From assembly GCA_015709715.1 (NCBI GenBank), contig CP054184.1, forward strand, positions 1,225,001 through 1,289,000: a DNA stretch of 64,000 nt. The letters are read 5' to 3'. The notes beneath the pieces were generated by a model. The model was not told the origin of the DNA, ran no database searches, and saw only the letters and a list, made by a program, of their open reading frames with translations. The first letter of the stretch is position 1; the number at the start of each line of letters is the position of its first letter. Shown here piece by piece: positions 1 to 8,756 of the stretch. Source of the DNA: Nitrospira sp. GTDB taxonomy: Bacteria; Nitrospirota; Nitrospiria; Nitrospirales; Nitrospiraceae. The position numbers and the translations under genes are program-made.

Positions 1-2
1 GC

Positions 3-512
3 TTCGCCGTCCTGCCGCCCGGCACAGCCGGCATGTTGCTCGTGAAGGGGCCGAACGTCATGGATGGGTATCTGGGCCGCGCAGATCTCACGGCACAGGC
101 CATCCACGACGGCTGGTACATTACCGGCGACATTGCAATGCTCGACGAAGACGGCTTCCTCACCATCACTGATCGCCTCTCGCGGTTCTCGAAGATCGGC
201 GGCGAGATGGTCCCGCACCGACGCGTGGAAGAGGCCCTTCAACATGCCTCGGGCGAGGAGTTGCAGATCTGTGCCGTGACGGGCGTACCCGACGAGAGAA
301 AAGGGGAGCAGCTGGCCGTGCTCCATACCCTTTCCGACGAAGTGATTCCGCACCTCCTAGCCAAGGCGGCCGCTGACGGACTGCCCAATCTCTTCCTCCC
401 CGCACGCAGCCACTGCATCAAGGTGGAGGCGCTGCCGGTGCTGGGCACGGGCAAACTCGATTTGCGAGCGCTGAAACGTATCGCAATGGAACGGTTGGGG
501 CTCACGCCATGA
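3..512 (+). CDS. Acyl-CoA/acyl-ACP synthetase (AMP-forming), C-terminal part
   Basis: Partial gene cut by the window edge; about 169 C-terminal residues are visible. ANL-superfamily enzymes activate a carboxylate as an acyl-adenylate and then transfer it to a thiol. The fragment shows, in order, the A7 motif (GWYITGD), an A8-type hinge (SRFSKIGGEMV), and the A10 region (GTGKLDL) whose Lys is the catalytic lysine of adenylation. The KIGGEMV hinge resembles the acyl-ACP synthetase/acyltransferase (Aas) branch more than acetyl-CoA synthetase. The next gene, an amidohydrolase, starts 7 nt after the stop, so the two are probably co-transcribed. The exact substrate cannot be told from this fragment. 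Confidence 0.85.
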   Translation, partial: FAVLPPGTAGMLLVKGPNVMDGYLGRADLTAQAIHDGWYITGDIAMLDEDGFLTITDRLSRFSKIGGEMVPHRRVEEALQHASGEELQICAVTGVPDERKGEQLAVLHTLSDEVIPHLLAKAAADGLPNLFLPARSHCIKVEALPVLGTGKLDLRALKRIAMERLGLTP

Positions 513-519
513 GGAGCCT

Positions 520-1500
520 ATGATCGGTGACGCCCCGTCGCCCGCTCCGCTGATCGACTGCCACGTACACCTGGCGGCCCTGCCGGAAGGCGACAACGGG
601 TGCTTCATTTCGCCGAAGCTCCTGAACAGTCCGCTCTTTCGATTTCTCCTGTGGAAACACGACCTCTCGCCGGCCCATCCCCGTGAAGCCAACCTGACCT
701 ACGTCGAACACCTGGTCGCCGAGCTGCGGGCCTCCCGCCATGTGCAGAAGGCCGTCCTCCTCGGCATGGACGGTTTCTACGACCAGGCCGGCCTGCTCAA
801 TCGGCAACAGACCGAGTTTCTCATCAGCAACGAGTATGTCTTCAAAACCGTGCAGGCCCATCCCGACCTGTTTCTCGCCGGCCCCTCCATCAACCCACAA
901 CGGGAGGATGCCGTCGACGAGGTCCATCGTTGCGCCGACGCCGGCGGGGTGCTCGTCAAGGTCTTGCCCAATGCCCAACACTTCAATCCCGCCGACGCGA
1001 AATATACGCCCTTCTATCGCGCGCTGGCCGAACGGCGATTACCGCTCCTGAGCCATGTCGGGTTTGAGTTCAGCTTGATCGGGAAGGATCAATCGGTCGG
1101 TGAGCCGGATCGCCTCCGTACCGCCCTCGACGAAGGCGTCACGGTGATCGCCGCCCATGCCTGCAGCTACGGCCTCATGCTCTATGAAAAGTTTCTCCCC
1201 ACCTTTCAAGATCTCGCGCGCCGCTACCCCAACTTCTACGCGGATATCTCAGCCCTGACCCTGCCCAACCGGATGCGCATGTTGCTCTACCTACGCCGCC
1301 ACCCCGAACTGCAGGCGCGGCTCCTGTTCGGCACCGACTACCCCCTCTCGGTCCTGCACCTGGCAGCTTGGGGCCGCGTGGGGATTCGCGCATTGACCAA
1401 GATGATCCGCACCAAGAACCGGTTCGACCGCCAAGTCGAAGTCTGCCGCGGGCTCGGTGTGAGGTTTCAGTCTCTGGGTGAGGTGGTAAGACTGCCGTAA
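520..1500 (+). CDS. Amidohydrolase 2 family (TIM-barrel) metal-dependent hydrolase
   Basis: 326 aa. It has the hallmarks of the COG2159/Amidohydrolase_2 family: DCHVH near the N-terminus (His15, His17), a SHVG histidine (His179), AAHAC (His213) and the closing metal-ligand aspartate in FGTDYP (Asp273). Members include decarboxylases and hydrolases acting on C-C or C-N bonds with one divalent metal. The ATG lies 7 nt after the synthetase stop, with a GAGGA ribosome-binding sequence overlapping that stop, so translation is probably coupled. The substrate is unknown; a role in the same acid-activation pathway is only inferred from the pairing. Confidence 0.8.
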   Translation: MIGDAPSPAPLIDCHVHLAALPEGDNGCFISPKLLNSPLFRFLLWKHDLSPAHPREANLTYVEHLVAELRASRHVQKAVLLGMDGFYDQAGLLNRQQTEFLISNEYVFKTVQAHPDLFLAGPSINPQREDAVDEVHRCADAGGVLVKVLPNAQHFNPADAKYTPFYRALAERRLPLLSHVGFEFSLIGKDQSVGEPDRLRTALDEGVTVIAAHACSYGLMLYEKFLPTFQDLARRYPNFYADISALTLPNRMRMLLYLRRHPELQARLLFGTDYPLSVLHLAAWGRVGIRALTKMIRTKNRFDRQVEVCRGLGVRFQSLGEVVRLP

Positions 1501-1588
1501 AACTGGGCTCTCCCCCAGGCTGAATCCCTGTTCGACTATGGTATAGTTCGCGCGTACGTTACCCGCTCACTCCGAAAGGAGCTTCACC

Positions 1589-1984
1589 ATGGCCAGGCCT
1601 CCGCGTCGCACCATTGTCATCCTGAGTGGATTCTCCGGCTTCCTGCTGCTCTCGGCCTGCACCCTCAAGGGCACGACGCAGCAAATCACCGATACGACCG
1701 GCAATATCACGGCGTCCACATCCGGACGCACTTGGTGGAACGAAGACGGTCTGTTGAAGCAAGAGCACAAGATCGCCGCCTTCACGACCTACAACGCGCA
1801 GAACCTGGAACAGGATGCCGCCCGCGGACAGGGAGAGTATCTCGCCTCGCTCGACAGCCTCATGGGGAGACCCGCCGATCCCGCACTCGGACGGCTGGCC
1901 CAAGACTCGTTCACGCAGTGGAGCCGGTCTGGCAGCGCCTCGACCGACGACCTCGTCCGTCGGGTGCAGGCCGCGCGCCACTAG
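1589..1984 (+). CDS. DUF3015-like lipoprotein
   Basis: 131 aa. An Arg-rich start, a hydrophobic stretch and the lipobox LLSAC predict a lipoprotein cleaved before Cys24. The mature part is Thr/Ser-rich and then carries the pattern of DUF3015 proteins: AFTTYNAQNLEQDAARGQGE followed by LxSLxxLMG and a region like QDSFTQW. Function of the family is unknown. The start is supported by an AAAGGAG ribosome-binding site 7 nt upstream, and by a TGGTATAGT extended -10 box at 1539-1547. That box lies within a small inverted repeat (ACTAT-GGT-ATAGT). It stands alone between the amidohydrolase and a universal stress protein gene. Confidence 0.65.
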   Translation: MARPPRRTIVILSGFSGFLLLSACTLKGTTQQITDTTGNITASTSGRTWWNEDGLLKQEHKIAAFTTYNAQNLEQDAARGQGEYLASLDSLMGRPADPALGRLAQDSFTQWSRSGSASTDDLVRRVQAARH

Positions 1985-2018
1985 CCGCAACAGAACCACA
2001 GAGGAGTCCAGGCTCGAC

Positions 2019-2870
2019 ATGACCGCCGCCGACCAGGCCGCAACAATCCAGCGTATCTTTCATCCCACGGATTTTTCCGAGGACAGCCACGTTGCGTTTG
2101 CCCATGCGCTGAAACTCGCGTTGATTCACCGCGCCGAGTTGACGATCATGCACGTCGATCCGACGGTCGCGCCGGAGGGGTTCGAAGACTTTCCGCGCGT
2201 CCGTCCGACGCTGACGCAGTGGGGCGTGCTGCCGGAAAACAGCTCGAAAGCCGACGTGGCAAATCTGGGGCTCGGCATCAGAAAGATTCGCGCGCTGGCG
2301 GCCGATGCCAAACAGGCCATCGTTCACCACCTCACCGCTTCGCCGACCGACCTCATGGTGCTGGCCACTCACCAGCACGAAGGATTCGCCCGCTGGCTGC
2401 ACCATCCGGTGGCGGAACCGGTCTCACGCGAAATGCAGGTGGCCACGCTGTTCGTCCCCTCCCACGTCGGAGGGTTTGTCGACCGGGCGACAGGCAAGAC
2501 CTCCCTCCACCGCATGCTGCTGCCCATCTCCACCGATCCGCCTTCACAGCCGGCGGTCGATGCGGCCGGCAAGCTGGCCACACAGCTGGGGACGCCACCG
2601 ATCACGTTGACGCTGGTCCATGCCGGAGAAGAAGACATCGATGGGCTGCACCTGCCGCAGAACGATAGCTGGACCTGGACTCAACTGTTCGGCAAGGGAG
2701 ACCCGGTCGAGTGGATCCTGGCCGCGGGAGCGGAGTTTGACGTGGACGTGATCGTGATGGTGACGAAGGGGCAGGACAGCGTGTTGGACCTGTTGCGTGG
2801 CAGCACGACCGAACGGATCTTGCGGGGAGCGCGCGCTCCGGTGTTGGCCATTCCGGCTCCGCAGGTCTGA
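2019..2870 (+). CDS. Tandem universal stress protein (UspA family)
   Basis: 283 aa with two Usp folds. The first opens with RIFHPTDFSEDSHVAFAHAL; the second starts near residue 163 with HRMLLPISTDPPS and ends with the typical RGSTTERILRGARAPVLAIP. The second copy therefore keeps the G-(S/T)-T-x-R nucleotide-binding tail, and the first is more diverged. Cytoplasmic Usp proteins bind ATP or act as stress chaperones or signalling partners. The frame is open further upstream, but the ATG at 2019 fits the Usp N-terminus; a GAGGAG lies at 2000-2006, about 12 nt before it. It converges on lhr with 16 nt between stops. Confidence 0.85.
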   Translation: MTAADQAATIQRIFHPTDFSEDSHVAFAHALKLALIHRAELTIMHVDPTVAPEGFEDFPRVRPTLTQWGVLPENSSKADVANLGLGIRKIRALAADAKQAIVHHLTASPTDLMVLATHQHEGFARWLHHPVAEPVSREMQVATLFVPSHVGGFVDRATGKTSLHRMLLPISTDPPSQPAVDAAGKLATQLGTPPITLTLVHAGEEDIDGLHLPQNDSWTWTQLFGKGDPVEWILAAGAEFDVDVIVMVTKGQDSVLDLLRGSTTERILRGARAPVLAIPAPQV

Positions 2871-2886
2871 CGCGACGCTCGTCCGT

Positions 2887-5800
2887 CTACGATTCCAACC
2901 GATCGAGCCTAGCCACCTTCGCCTCCTGGCGGACCGTCCCCTCCCGCCCGATCAGCGTGCGCAGGACCACGCCGTCTTGATAGACGAGAAAGTTCGTCGG
3001 CACCGCCGGCACGCGCGGCCCCGGCAGGATCACGCCAGCCAGATTCAGCGGATCGGCGGCGGACAACTTGATCTCCTGTTGCGCCCCGACTCCGCCCCGT
3101 TTCTTCAGCGCGCGAAGCGATTCGAGCGCCTCCGGGAGCGCAAACTGCTCGCCCGTAAAACCGCTGACGAACCGACCTCCCCTCACCTCGCCCGTAAGTT
3201 CGAGCCGTCGGTAACAGACCAACAGATCGCGCCAGGAGGACAGGATCGACTCGCGCGCCAGCAGGTCGCGAAAAACCACGCCGTACCGTTGTAGGAGGCG
3301 GCGGGCCAGCACCTCCGTGGCGGCCCGTGCTGCCTCCGGCGCATCACGCCCCGTGCGTAACAGCGACCATCGCCCTCCGACATGCCGCGGGCGGCGGCTC
3401 CGATCGCGCCCTTCGGCACGGCGCCGCTTGGGGTCGATCAGCGAGCGCAGGTTGTCGAATCCATCGGCAGTCACCAGACCGGCCGCCACCAATTCCCAGA
3501 CTCCATCTTCCACTTCGGCGGGCAGCAGCCGCGTGCTGTGGAGCAATTCGCTGAAGAAGCTGGCCCCGCGCTCCTGGAGACAACGGCGAACGGCCTGCGC
3601 CGTCGGGCTCAGCCGAGCAGCCAGGTCCAACCGCTCCATGCCGTCTCCGGCGGCAACCAGAAACACCGGCGCATCCTCGCGAGCAAAGAGGCTGACCGGC
3701 GCCACCCTCGTCGGGATGACCCGCCGCCCTGAAATGGGACTCAATTCCTGCACCAATCGCGGATGGGGCGTCAATCGCCCCCACATCACCGCGCCGCCCA
3801 GACAAAGCCGATCCAACCATTCCGGTTCATACTTCGACAGGCGTAACCGAAGGATCTGCGATTCCCAAGCTGACGCGGCCGCCTCGAACCCTCCGAGTTG
3901 CTTTACCACTTCCAACAACCCCGCCTCGCCATGCAAACGCGAACCAGGCGCGACATGCTGCCATTGGAAGAGAAAACGCATGAATTCCGCCGCGGAAACC
4001 GGTTCGATTTCCTTTCGCAACCGCCCGATGGTCAACCGATGGATTCTGGCCAGCACGCGCCGGTGGCACCACTCGGGCGATCCCCCTTCGGCCTGCCCGG
4101 GCTTGAACCGGCCTCGCAGCACATGGCCCTGAGCCTCCAGCCGCAAGAAGGCTCCCTCCACATCGTCTTGGGACAGGTGCAGGACACGAGACAATTCCAG
4201 CGCCGTCGTCGGACCGATGCTCTCCATCCAACCTAACACCACCCGGTCGAGTACCTCCTCTCGCTCCAATGTCGCTGGGGAAGGCGGCGATCCCCGTCCG
4301 GATTCCAGCCTGGCATCGGGAAACAACAGGCCGGCATACGAGGCCGATTCAGCCGCCAACCATCCCAGGCGCTGTTTGTCACGCCATAATGTGACCACCC
4401 GGCCGGCAGCCGCAAGTTCCGGCACCCAGTGCTCCCCCTCAGGCACACGCGCGCAGGGCAACCACCCCAACGACAACAGCGCATCGTGGAATTCCTCGGC
4501 GTCCCGCACCACCGGCCAGGATTCCTCGACCACCTGATCGATCGCCGATTGATCCAATGCCCCCATCTGCCCGGCCAACTCCGGCGGCAAGGTGCGTCGC
4601 ATCTCCACCGCGCGCGCCCGTCGCTCTTCCAACGGCGCGTCATCGAGAAAGGCATAGGGGTTGGCGTTCAGAATCTCATGACAGAAAGCCGAGGGCATCG
4701 GCGTATCGACGGCCAGGCAGGTGATCGCGCCCGATTCGATCCGTTCGAGCACCGCCGCGAGCCCGTCCAGATCCATCGCTTCGGTCAGGCAATCTCGGAT
4801 GGTCTCTTGCGCGAGCGGATGGTCGGGAATCTGCCTCACGGTCCGCTCACCCTGAAAATTGTCCTGGCAGGCGATGGCGTCGGGAAAGACGGCGGACAGG
4901 AGATCCTCCGCCCGCATCCGTTGGATCTGCGGCGGCACCCGTTTGCCGCTCACGAACCGCAGCAATGCCAAGGCCCGCGTGGCATTCCACCGCCACCGGG
5001 TCATGAACATCGGCGCCTGGAGCACAGCCTGGGTCAAGACCTCGCGCAGGGTCTTGGGATTCAGGAACGCAAAGACCGTGTCGAGGGGGAAGCTGTGTTT
5101 TTCGCCCAAGGAGAGCACGATACCTTCGTCGGTCGCCGCCGCCTGCAGTTCGAAATCGAAGGTCACGCAGAAGCGTTTGCGCAGGGCCAGGCCCCAGGCG
5201 CGATTCACCCGCCCGCCGAATGGGGCATGGAGGACCAGTTGCATACCGCCGCTCTCATCGAAAAACCGCTCCGCCACGATGGTCTGCTGGGTCGGCACGG
5301 CGCCGAGGACGCTCTTGCCCGCCAGAATGTATTCCACGGCCTGCTGCGCGCCGCGCTGGTCCAGGCCGCATTCCTGCATGAGCCAATGGACCGGCAAGGC
5401 GGAAGGGGCTTGACTCGTCTGGGCGACAACCAGCCGGTGGTCAATGTCCGCCCTGAGGCGAGCCACCTCGCTGGAAAGATCCGCCGTTCGCGCCGGTGCC
5501 TCGCCCCGCCAAAAGGGAATGGTCGGCGGCGCGCCCTGCGCATCCTCCACTCGCATTTTCCCGCTCTCGACCCCGCGGATCCGCCAGGAGGTATTGCCGA
5601 GCAGGATGATGTCGCCCGCCAAGCTCTCGACGGCAAAGTCTTCATCGACCGACCCCACCACGGTTCCCTCCGGCTCGGCAATGACGGCATAGTTGGCCGT
5701 GTCGGGAATCGCCCCGCCGGACGTGATGGCGGTGAGCCGAGCCCCGCGGCGCCCGCGGATACGACGGTTGATGCGGTCATGGTGAAGAAACGCACGGCTG

Positions 5801-7239
5801 CGGCCGCGGCTGGTCGCGAAACCTTCGGCCAACATGGTGAGCACCGCGTCGAAGGCGTGGCGCGTGAGGGACCGGTAAGGCATCGCTCGACGACAGAGGT
5901 TGAACAGCTCGTCTTCGTCCCAGGGTTGGGTGGCGGCCGCCGCGACGATCTGTTGAGCCAACACGTCCAACGGAGCCGGCGGCACCTCGATCCGATCCAA
6001 TACCCCGGCCCGGATGGCTCGGATCAAGGCCGCACATTCCAGCAGCTCATCCCGCGTCGTGACGAACAGGCGCCCCTTCGGCACGGCGTGGATCCAATGG
6101 CCCGCCCGTCCGATCCGCTGCAGCCCGGTGGCGATCGAGCGGGGGGAGCCGATCTGACAGACCAGATCGACCGTCCCCACGTCGATGCCCAGTTCCAGCG
6201 ACGCCGTAGCGACCACCACTCGAAGCGCCCCCTTCTTCAGCCGGTCTTCCGCCGAGAGGCGGATCTCCCGCGAGAGACTGCCATGGTGCGCCGCCACCAC
6301 GCCTTCCCCCAGGTGGCGCAGCCGCTCTTCTAAATAATGGGAGACCCGCTCCGCCAAGCGGCGCGTGTTCACGAACACCAGCGTGGACCGATGGCCCTCG
6401 ACGAGCGCGGCCAAGCGGTCGTAGACATCGCTCCAGATCGCATTCGTCGCCACGGCGCCGAGTTCGTCCTTCGGCACTTCGACCGCCACGTCCATGTCGC
6501 GTCGATGCCCCACGTCGATGATCGCCCCCCCTTGCGGCGTAACCGGAAGGGGGCGCGGCTCGCTCTCCGCCGAAGACGGCGACCGTTCGCCCACCAGAAA
6601 TTGCGCCACCAGGCCGATCGGCCGTTGCGTGGCTGAAAGCCCAATACGCTGTACCGGCGCCACGGTCAGCGCCGCCACCCGTTCCAAAGACAGGGCCAGG
6701 TGGGCCCCGCGCTTATTGGGAGCGACGGCATGGATTTCGTCCACGATGACTGTCCGTACCGTCTTGAGCATGGCGCGGCTCTTGTCGGCCGTGAGGAGGA
6801 TGAAGAGCGACTCCGGCGTGGTGATCAGGATATGCGGTGGACGTCGCAACATCTGCTGCCGCTCCGCCATTGGCGTATCCCCGGTGCGCACCATGACCCG
6901 CAACTCGGGCATCAACAACCCGGCCGCGAGGGCCGCCTGTCCGATTTCATTGAGCGGCTGCTGCAGATTTTTTTGGACGTCGTTGCTGAGGGCCTTCAGC
7001 GGGGACACGTAGAGGATATGCGTCTCGTCCCGCAGCTCACGGGCCACCGCCTGGCGGAACAGGCGATCGATGCAGGCGAGAAAAGCCGCAAGGGTCTTCC
7101 CTGAACCGGTCGGCGCGGCCAGCAAGACCTCTCGCCCCGATTGGATGACGGGCCAGGCTTGCAGCTGCACCTCGGTCGCACGAACGAATCGCCGTGTGAA
7201 CCAGTCGACGATGAGGGGATGGAATGGGAGCGCGGACAT
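2887..7239 (-). CDS. lhr: Lhr-type large ATP-dependent DNA helicase
   Basis: 1450 aa, the size of full-length bacterial Lhr, a superfamily-2 3'-5' DNA helicase. Motif I is APTGSGKT (Lys48), motif II is DEIH (167-170), motif III is SATQRP near 204 and motif VI is QRIGRAGHW near 375. After the core come the winged-helix/Lhr-core region (about 400-870) and a long C-terminal domain. That domain includes an extra block near 1000-1300 typical of Lhr proteins whose CTD stands next to DEAD/H helicases. It probably acts in DNA repair. The start codon has no Shine-Dalgarno but has a TACGAT -10 box 8 nt upstream. A very long open frame exists antisense to the middle of the gene and is judged a codon-bias artefact. 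Confidence 0.95.
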   Translation of the reverse strand: MSALPFHPLIVDWFTRRFVRATEVQLQAWPVIQSGREVLLAAPTGSGKTLAAFLACIDRLFRQAVARELRDETHILYVSPLKALSNDVQKNLQQPLNEIGQAALAAGLLMPELRVMVRTGDTPMAERQQMLRRPPHILITTPESLFILLTADKSRAMLKTVRTVIVDEIHAVAPNKRGAHLALSLERVAALTVAPVQRIGLSATQRPIGLVAQFLVGERSPSSAESEPRPLPVTPQGGAIIDVGHRRDMDVAVEVPKDELGAVATNAIWSDVYDRLAALVEGHRSTLVFVNTRRLAERVSHYLEERLRHLGEGVVAAHHGSLSREIRLSAEDRLKKGALRVVVATASLELGIDVGTVDLVCQIGSPRSIATGLQRIGRAGHWIHAVPKGRLFVTTRDELLECAALIRAIRAGVLDRIEVPPAPLDVLAQQIVAAAATQPWDEDELFNLCRRAMPYRSLTRHAFDAVLTMLAEGFATSRGRSRAFLHHDRINRRIRGRRGARLTAITSGGAIPDTANYAVIAEPEGTVVGSVDEDFAVESLAGDIILLGNTSWRIRGVESGKMRVEDAQGAPPTIPFWRGEAPARTADLSSEVARLRADIDHRLVVAQTSQAPSALPVHWLMQECGLDQRGAQQAVEYILAGKSVLGAVPTQQTIVAERFFDESGGMQLVLHAPFGGRVNRAWGLALRKRFCVTFDFELQAAATDEGIVLSLGEKHSFPLDTVFAFLNPKTLREVLTQAVLQAPMFMTRWRWNATRALALLRFVSGKRVPPQIQRMRAEDLLSAVFPDAIACQDNFQGERTVRQIPDHPLAQETIRDCLTEAMDLDGLAAVLERIESGAITCLAVDTPMPSAFCHEILNANPYAFLDDAPLEERRARAVEMRRTLPPELAGQMGALDQSAIDQVVEESWPVVRDAEEFHDALLSLGWLPCARVPEGEHWVPELAAAGRVVTLWRDKQRLGWLAAESASYAGLLFPDARLESGRGSPPSPATLEREEVLDRVVLGWMESIGPTTALELSRVLHLSQDDVEGAFLRLEAQGHVLRGRFKPGQAEGGSPEWCHRRVLARIHRLTIGRLRKEIEPVSAAEFMRFLFQWQHVAPGSRLHGEAGLLEVVKQLGGFEAAASAWESQILRLRLSKYEPEWLDRLCLGGAVMWGRLTPHPRLVQELSPISGRRVIPTRVAPVSLFAREDAPVFLVAAGDGMERLDLAARLSPTAQAVRRCLQERGASFFSELLHSTRLLPAEVEDGVWELVAAGLVTADGFDNLRSLIDPKRRRAEGRDRSRRPRHVGGRWSLLRTGRDAPEAARAATEVLARRLLQRYGVVFRDLLARESILSSWRDLLVCYRRLELTGEVRGGRFVSGFTGEQFALPEALESLRALKKRGGVGAQQEIKLSAADPLNLAGVILPGPRVPAVPTNFLVYQDGVVLRTLIGREGTVRQEAKVARLDRLES

Positions 7240-7247
7240 CGTGGCTC

Positions 7248-7253
7248 ATCGTA
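7248..7253 (-). promoter_or_regulatory. Extended -10 box of lhr, near-leaderless
   Basis: On the minus strand the sequence reads TGTGCTACGAT, an extended -10 (TGC + TACGAT). Only 8 nt separate it from the lhr ATG at 7239, and no Shine-Dalgarno or good -35 is visible. The expected transcription start is at or within 2-3 nt of the start codon. Confidence 0.5.
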
Positions 7254-7280
7254 GCACAGGCGATGAGGGCCGCGTGGCGC

Positions 7281-7481
7281 TCAATGACCGTAGGCTTTGA
7301 GGATGTCGTACGACACCTGGCACTCGCTGCAATAGTTGCTCGCAAACCGGACCTTGGATGCGGGCACGACGTGTTGCGCTAGGTAACTGGGCAAGTCCAC
7401 CCATCGCCCTATACCGCTCGCTGAGGCTCCGTCGTCGCGAACCCGCCGGCACAATCCACACATCGGTACGACCCGCACCAT
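7281..7481 (-). CDS. Small Cys4 protein resembling the CxxC-VRDD tail of signalling proteins
   Basis: 66 aa. It contains MCGLCRRVRDDG near the N-terminus, a Trp-x-x-Leu-x-x-Tyr segment (WVDLPSYL) and YCSECQVSY near the C-terminus. This spacing matches the short C-terminal module found on many bacterial response regulators and PAS kinases (consensus CxWCKxVRDDxGxW ... CPxC), probably a zinc site formed by two CxxC pairs. Here the module is a free-standing protein. It lies 41 nt downstream of a stand-alone receiver gene on the same strand, with its own GAGGAG ribosome-binding site. Function is unknown; a partner role for the receiver is inferred from the family and from the pairing. Confidence 0.65.
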   Translation of the reverse strand: MVRVVPMCGLCRRVRDDGASASGIGRWVDLPSYLAQHVVPASKVRFASNYCSECQVSYDILKAYGH

Positions 7482-7522
7482 CGTCAGTCTCCTCTTGCGC
7501 GAAGCCCCCCTCGAGAAGCCTG

Positions 7523-7942
7523 TTATTGCCCCCGTTCACGCTGAATCTGGTCCCACAGAGATTCCGGACAACAGACCCGCTCCCCGCCCAATACACGGCC
7601 GAGATAATGGCCTAGATCCACCGTGAGTTGCTTCACGAGGTACCCTTTGGCACCCACGTCGAAGGCCGCATGGGCATAGGCGAAATCTTCATGGGAGGTA
7701 AAGAACACCACCTTGCAGTCCGGCCGGGCCTCCTGCAATCGGCGGGCGATCGCCAAGCCATCGAGAAAGGAGAGAGAAAAGTCCAGCACGACCAGGTCCG
7801 GAGCCTGTTCCTTCGCGACAGCCACCAGCCCTTCCCCATCGGTCAGTGCCCCAACCACGTCGAATTGGGACTCCAGGAGAATCTCCCAAAAGGCCAACAT
7901 GGCCTTGGACGAGTCACCGACCAACACACGGGGAACGGGCAT
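7523..7942 (-). CDS. Single-domain response regulator receiver protein
   Basis: 139 aa, a CheY-like receiver with only about 25 extra residues and no output domain. The acidic pocket (Asp10), the phospho-acceptor Asp54 (VLDFS), Thr82 and Lys104 are all in place, so it should be phosphorylatable. The start is supported by AGAGGAAGG upstream of the ATG. It lies between a NarL-type two-component pair (8.1-9.9 kb) and the small Cys4 protein on the same strand. The output is unknown; it may pass phosphate or act through protein contacts, perhaps with the Cys4 protein. Confidence 0.85.
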   Translation of the reverse strand: MPVPRVLVGDSSKAMLAFWEILLESQFDVVGALTDGEGLVAVAKEQAPDLVVLDFSLSFLDGLAIARRLQEARPDCKVVFFTSHEDFAYAHAAFDVGAKGYLVKQLTVDLGHYLGRVLGGERVCCPESLWDQIQRERGQ

Positions 7943-8024
7943 GAATCCTTCCTCTTGTCCTACGCGTTAGCGCTTAGAATGGGCGCCGTATGGTAGGCAA
8001 GTGAAGGATAAACCACACGCGTAC

Positions 8025-8030
8025 ATTTTA
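8025..8030 (-). promoter_or_regulatory. Possible -10 box upstream of the single-domain receiver
   Basis: Minus-strand TAAAAT preceded by TG at the extended -10 position, inside a locally AT-rich stretch (about 7990-8075) that stands out from its G+C-rich surroundings. It would give a leader of about 75 nt for the receiver gene. A second candidate, TACCAT, lies nearer the gene. No convincing -35 is visible. Confidence 0.3.
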
Positions 8031-8086
8031 CAGCCAAAACAGGAAAACTTTACCAGCTCAAAGACTAGCAAGATGACGGCCGACCA

Positions 8087-8101
8087 GGAGGTCAGACCTC
8101 C
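8087..8101. promoter_or_regulatory. 15-bp dyad GGAGGTC-A-GACCTCC
   Basis: Perfect 7-1-7 dyad located 10 nt after the stop of the NarL-type regulator. A related AGGTCTGACC core (8114-8123) overlaps the last codons of that gene and runs into a TGACCGGTCA palindrome at 8119-8128. The one-base centre makes a DNA operator likelier than an RNA hairpin, and no U-tract follows. It could regulate the receiver gene downstream. Confidence 0.35.
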
Positions 8102-8111
8102 GCCTGCCGGA

Positions 8112-8756
8112 TCAGGTCTGACCGGTCAGGCCCTGCGCCAGCGCGTACTTCACCAACTCAACGGTGGTATGAAGATTCAGCTGCTCCATGATCTGGCCCT
8201 TGTGAAACTCCACAGTTCGCGGGGAAATCTTCAGCCTCGCCGCAATGTCCTTGACGGTGTGGCCTTCGGCCAGGAGCTGTAACACCTCACGCTGACGAGT
8301 GGTCAGTTCGGGTCCTGTAGGAGTGGCGCCTTCGATGCCCCGCAGCATGCCTTCCACCACTTCCTTCGTCACCAGGGGAGTGACATAGAAATTACCGCTT
8401 TGCACGGCCCGTAACGCCTGCCCCAACTCTTCCCCCACGCAACGCTTGAGTAAGTAGGCCGAGGCGCCGGCTTCAAAGGCCGCCCGGACGTAGGCCGGGT
8501 CGGCATGCATCGTAATGAAGAGGATCTTCACCTGAGGATATTTCACCTTGAGGACACGGGCGGCATCGATCCCGTTGAGCACCGGCATCGAGATGTCGAG
8601 GGTCACGATATCGGGCTTCAATTGCGGCACCGCTTCGAGCAACGAACGGCCGTCTCCCACGGTTCCTACCAACTCGCATTCATCGTCCAGCAAGCGGCGA
8701 AACCCTTCCAACACCAGCGTGTGATCATCGGCCAGCAGCACACGGGGGCGGGTCAT
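8112..8756 (-). CDS. NarL/LuxR-family response regulator
   Basis: 214 aa. The N-terminal receiver has the DD pair (Asp10-Asp11) and phospho-acceptor Asp54 (VTLDISMP). A C-terminal LuxR-type HTH covers about residues 148-210 (LTTRQREVLQLLAEGHT, then ISPRTVEFHK). It is a DNA-binding transcription factor activated by phosphorylation. Its start overlaps the stop of the histidine kinase upstream by 4 nt (ATGA), so the two are a translationally coupled cognate pair. Target genes are unknown. Confidence 0.92.
   Translation of the reverse strand: MTRPRVLLADDHTLVLEGFRRLLDDECELVGTVGDGRSLLEAVPQLKPDIVTLDISMPVLNGIDAARVLKVKYPQVKILFITMHADPAYVRAAFEAGASAYLLKRCVGEELGQALRAVQSGNFYVTPLVTKEVVEGMLRGIEGATPTGPELTTRQREVLQLLAEGHTVKDIAARLKISPRTVEFHKGQIMEQLNLHTTVELVKYALAQGLTGQT

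Noticed and set aside
4429..6333. Very long (634-codon) open frame antisense to the middle of lhr
   Set aside because: Composition is Arg/His/Gln/Pro-rich with no domain; it is a by-product of G+C-rich codon use in lhr, whose motifs are intact.
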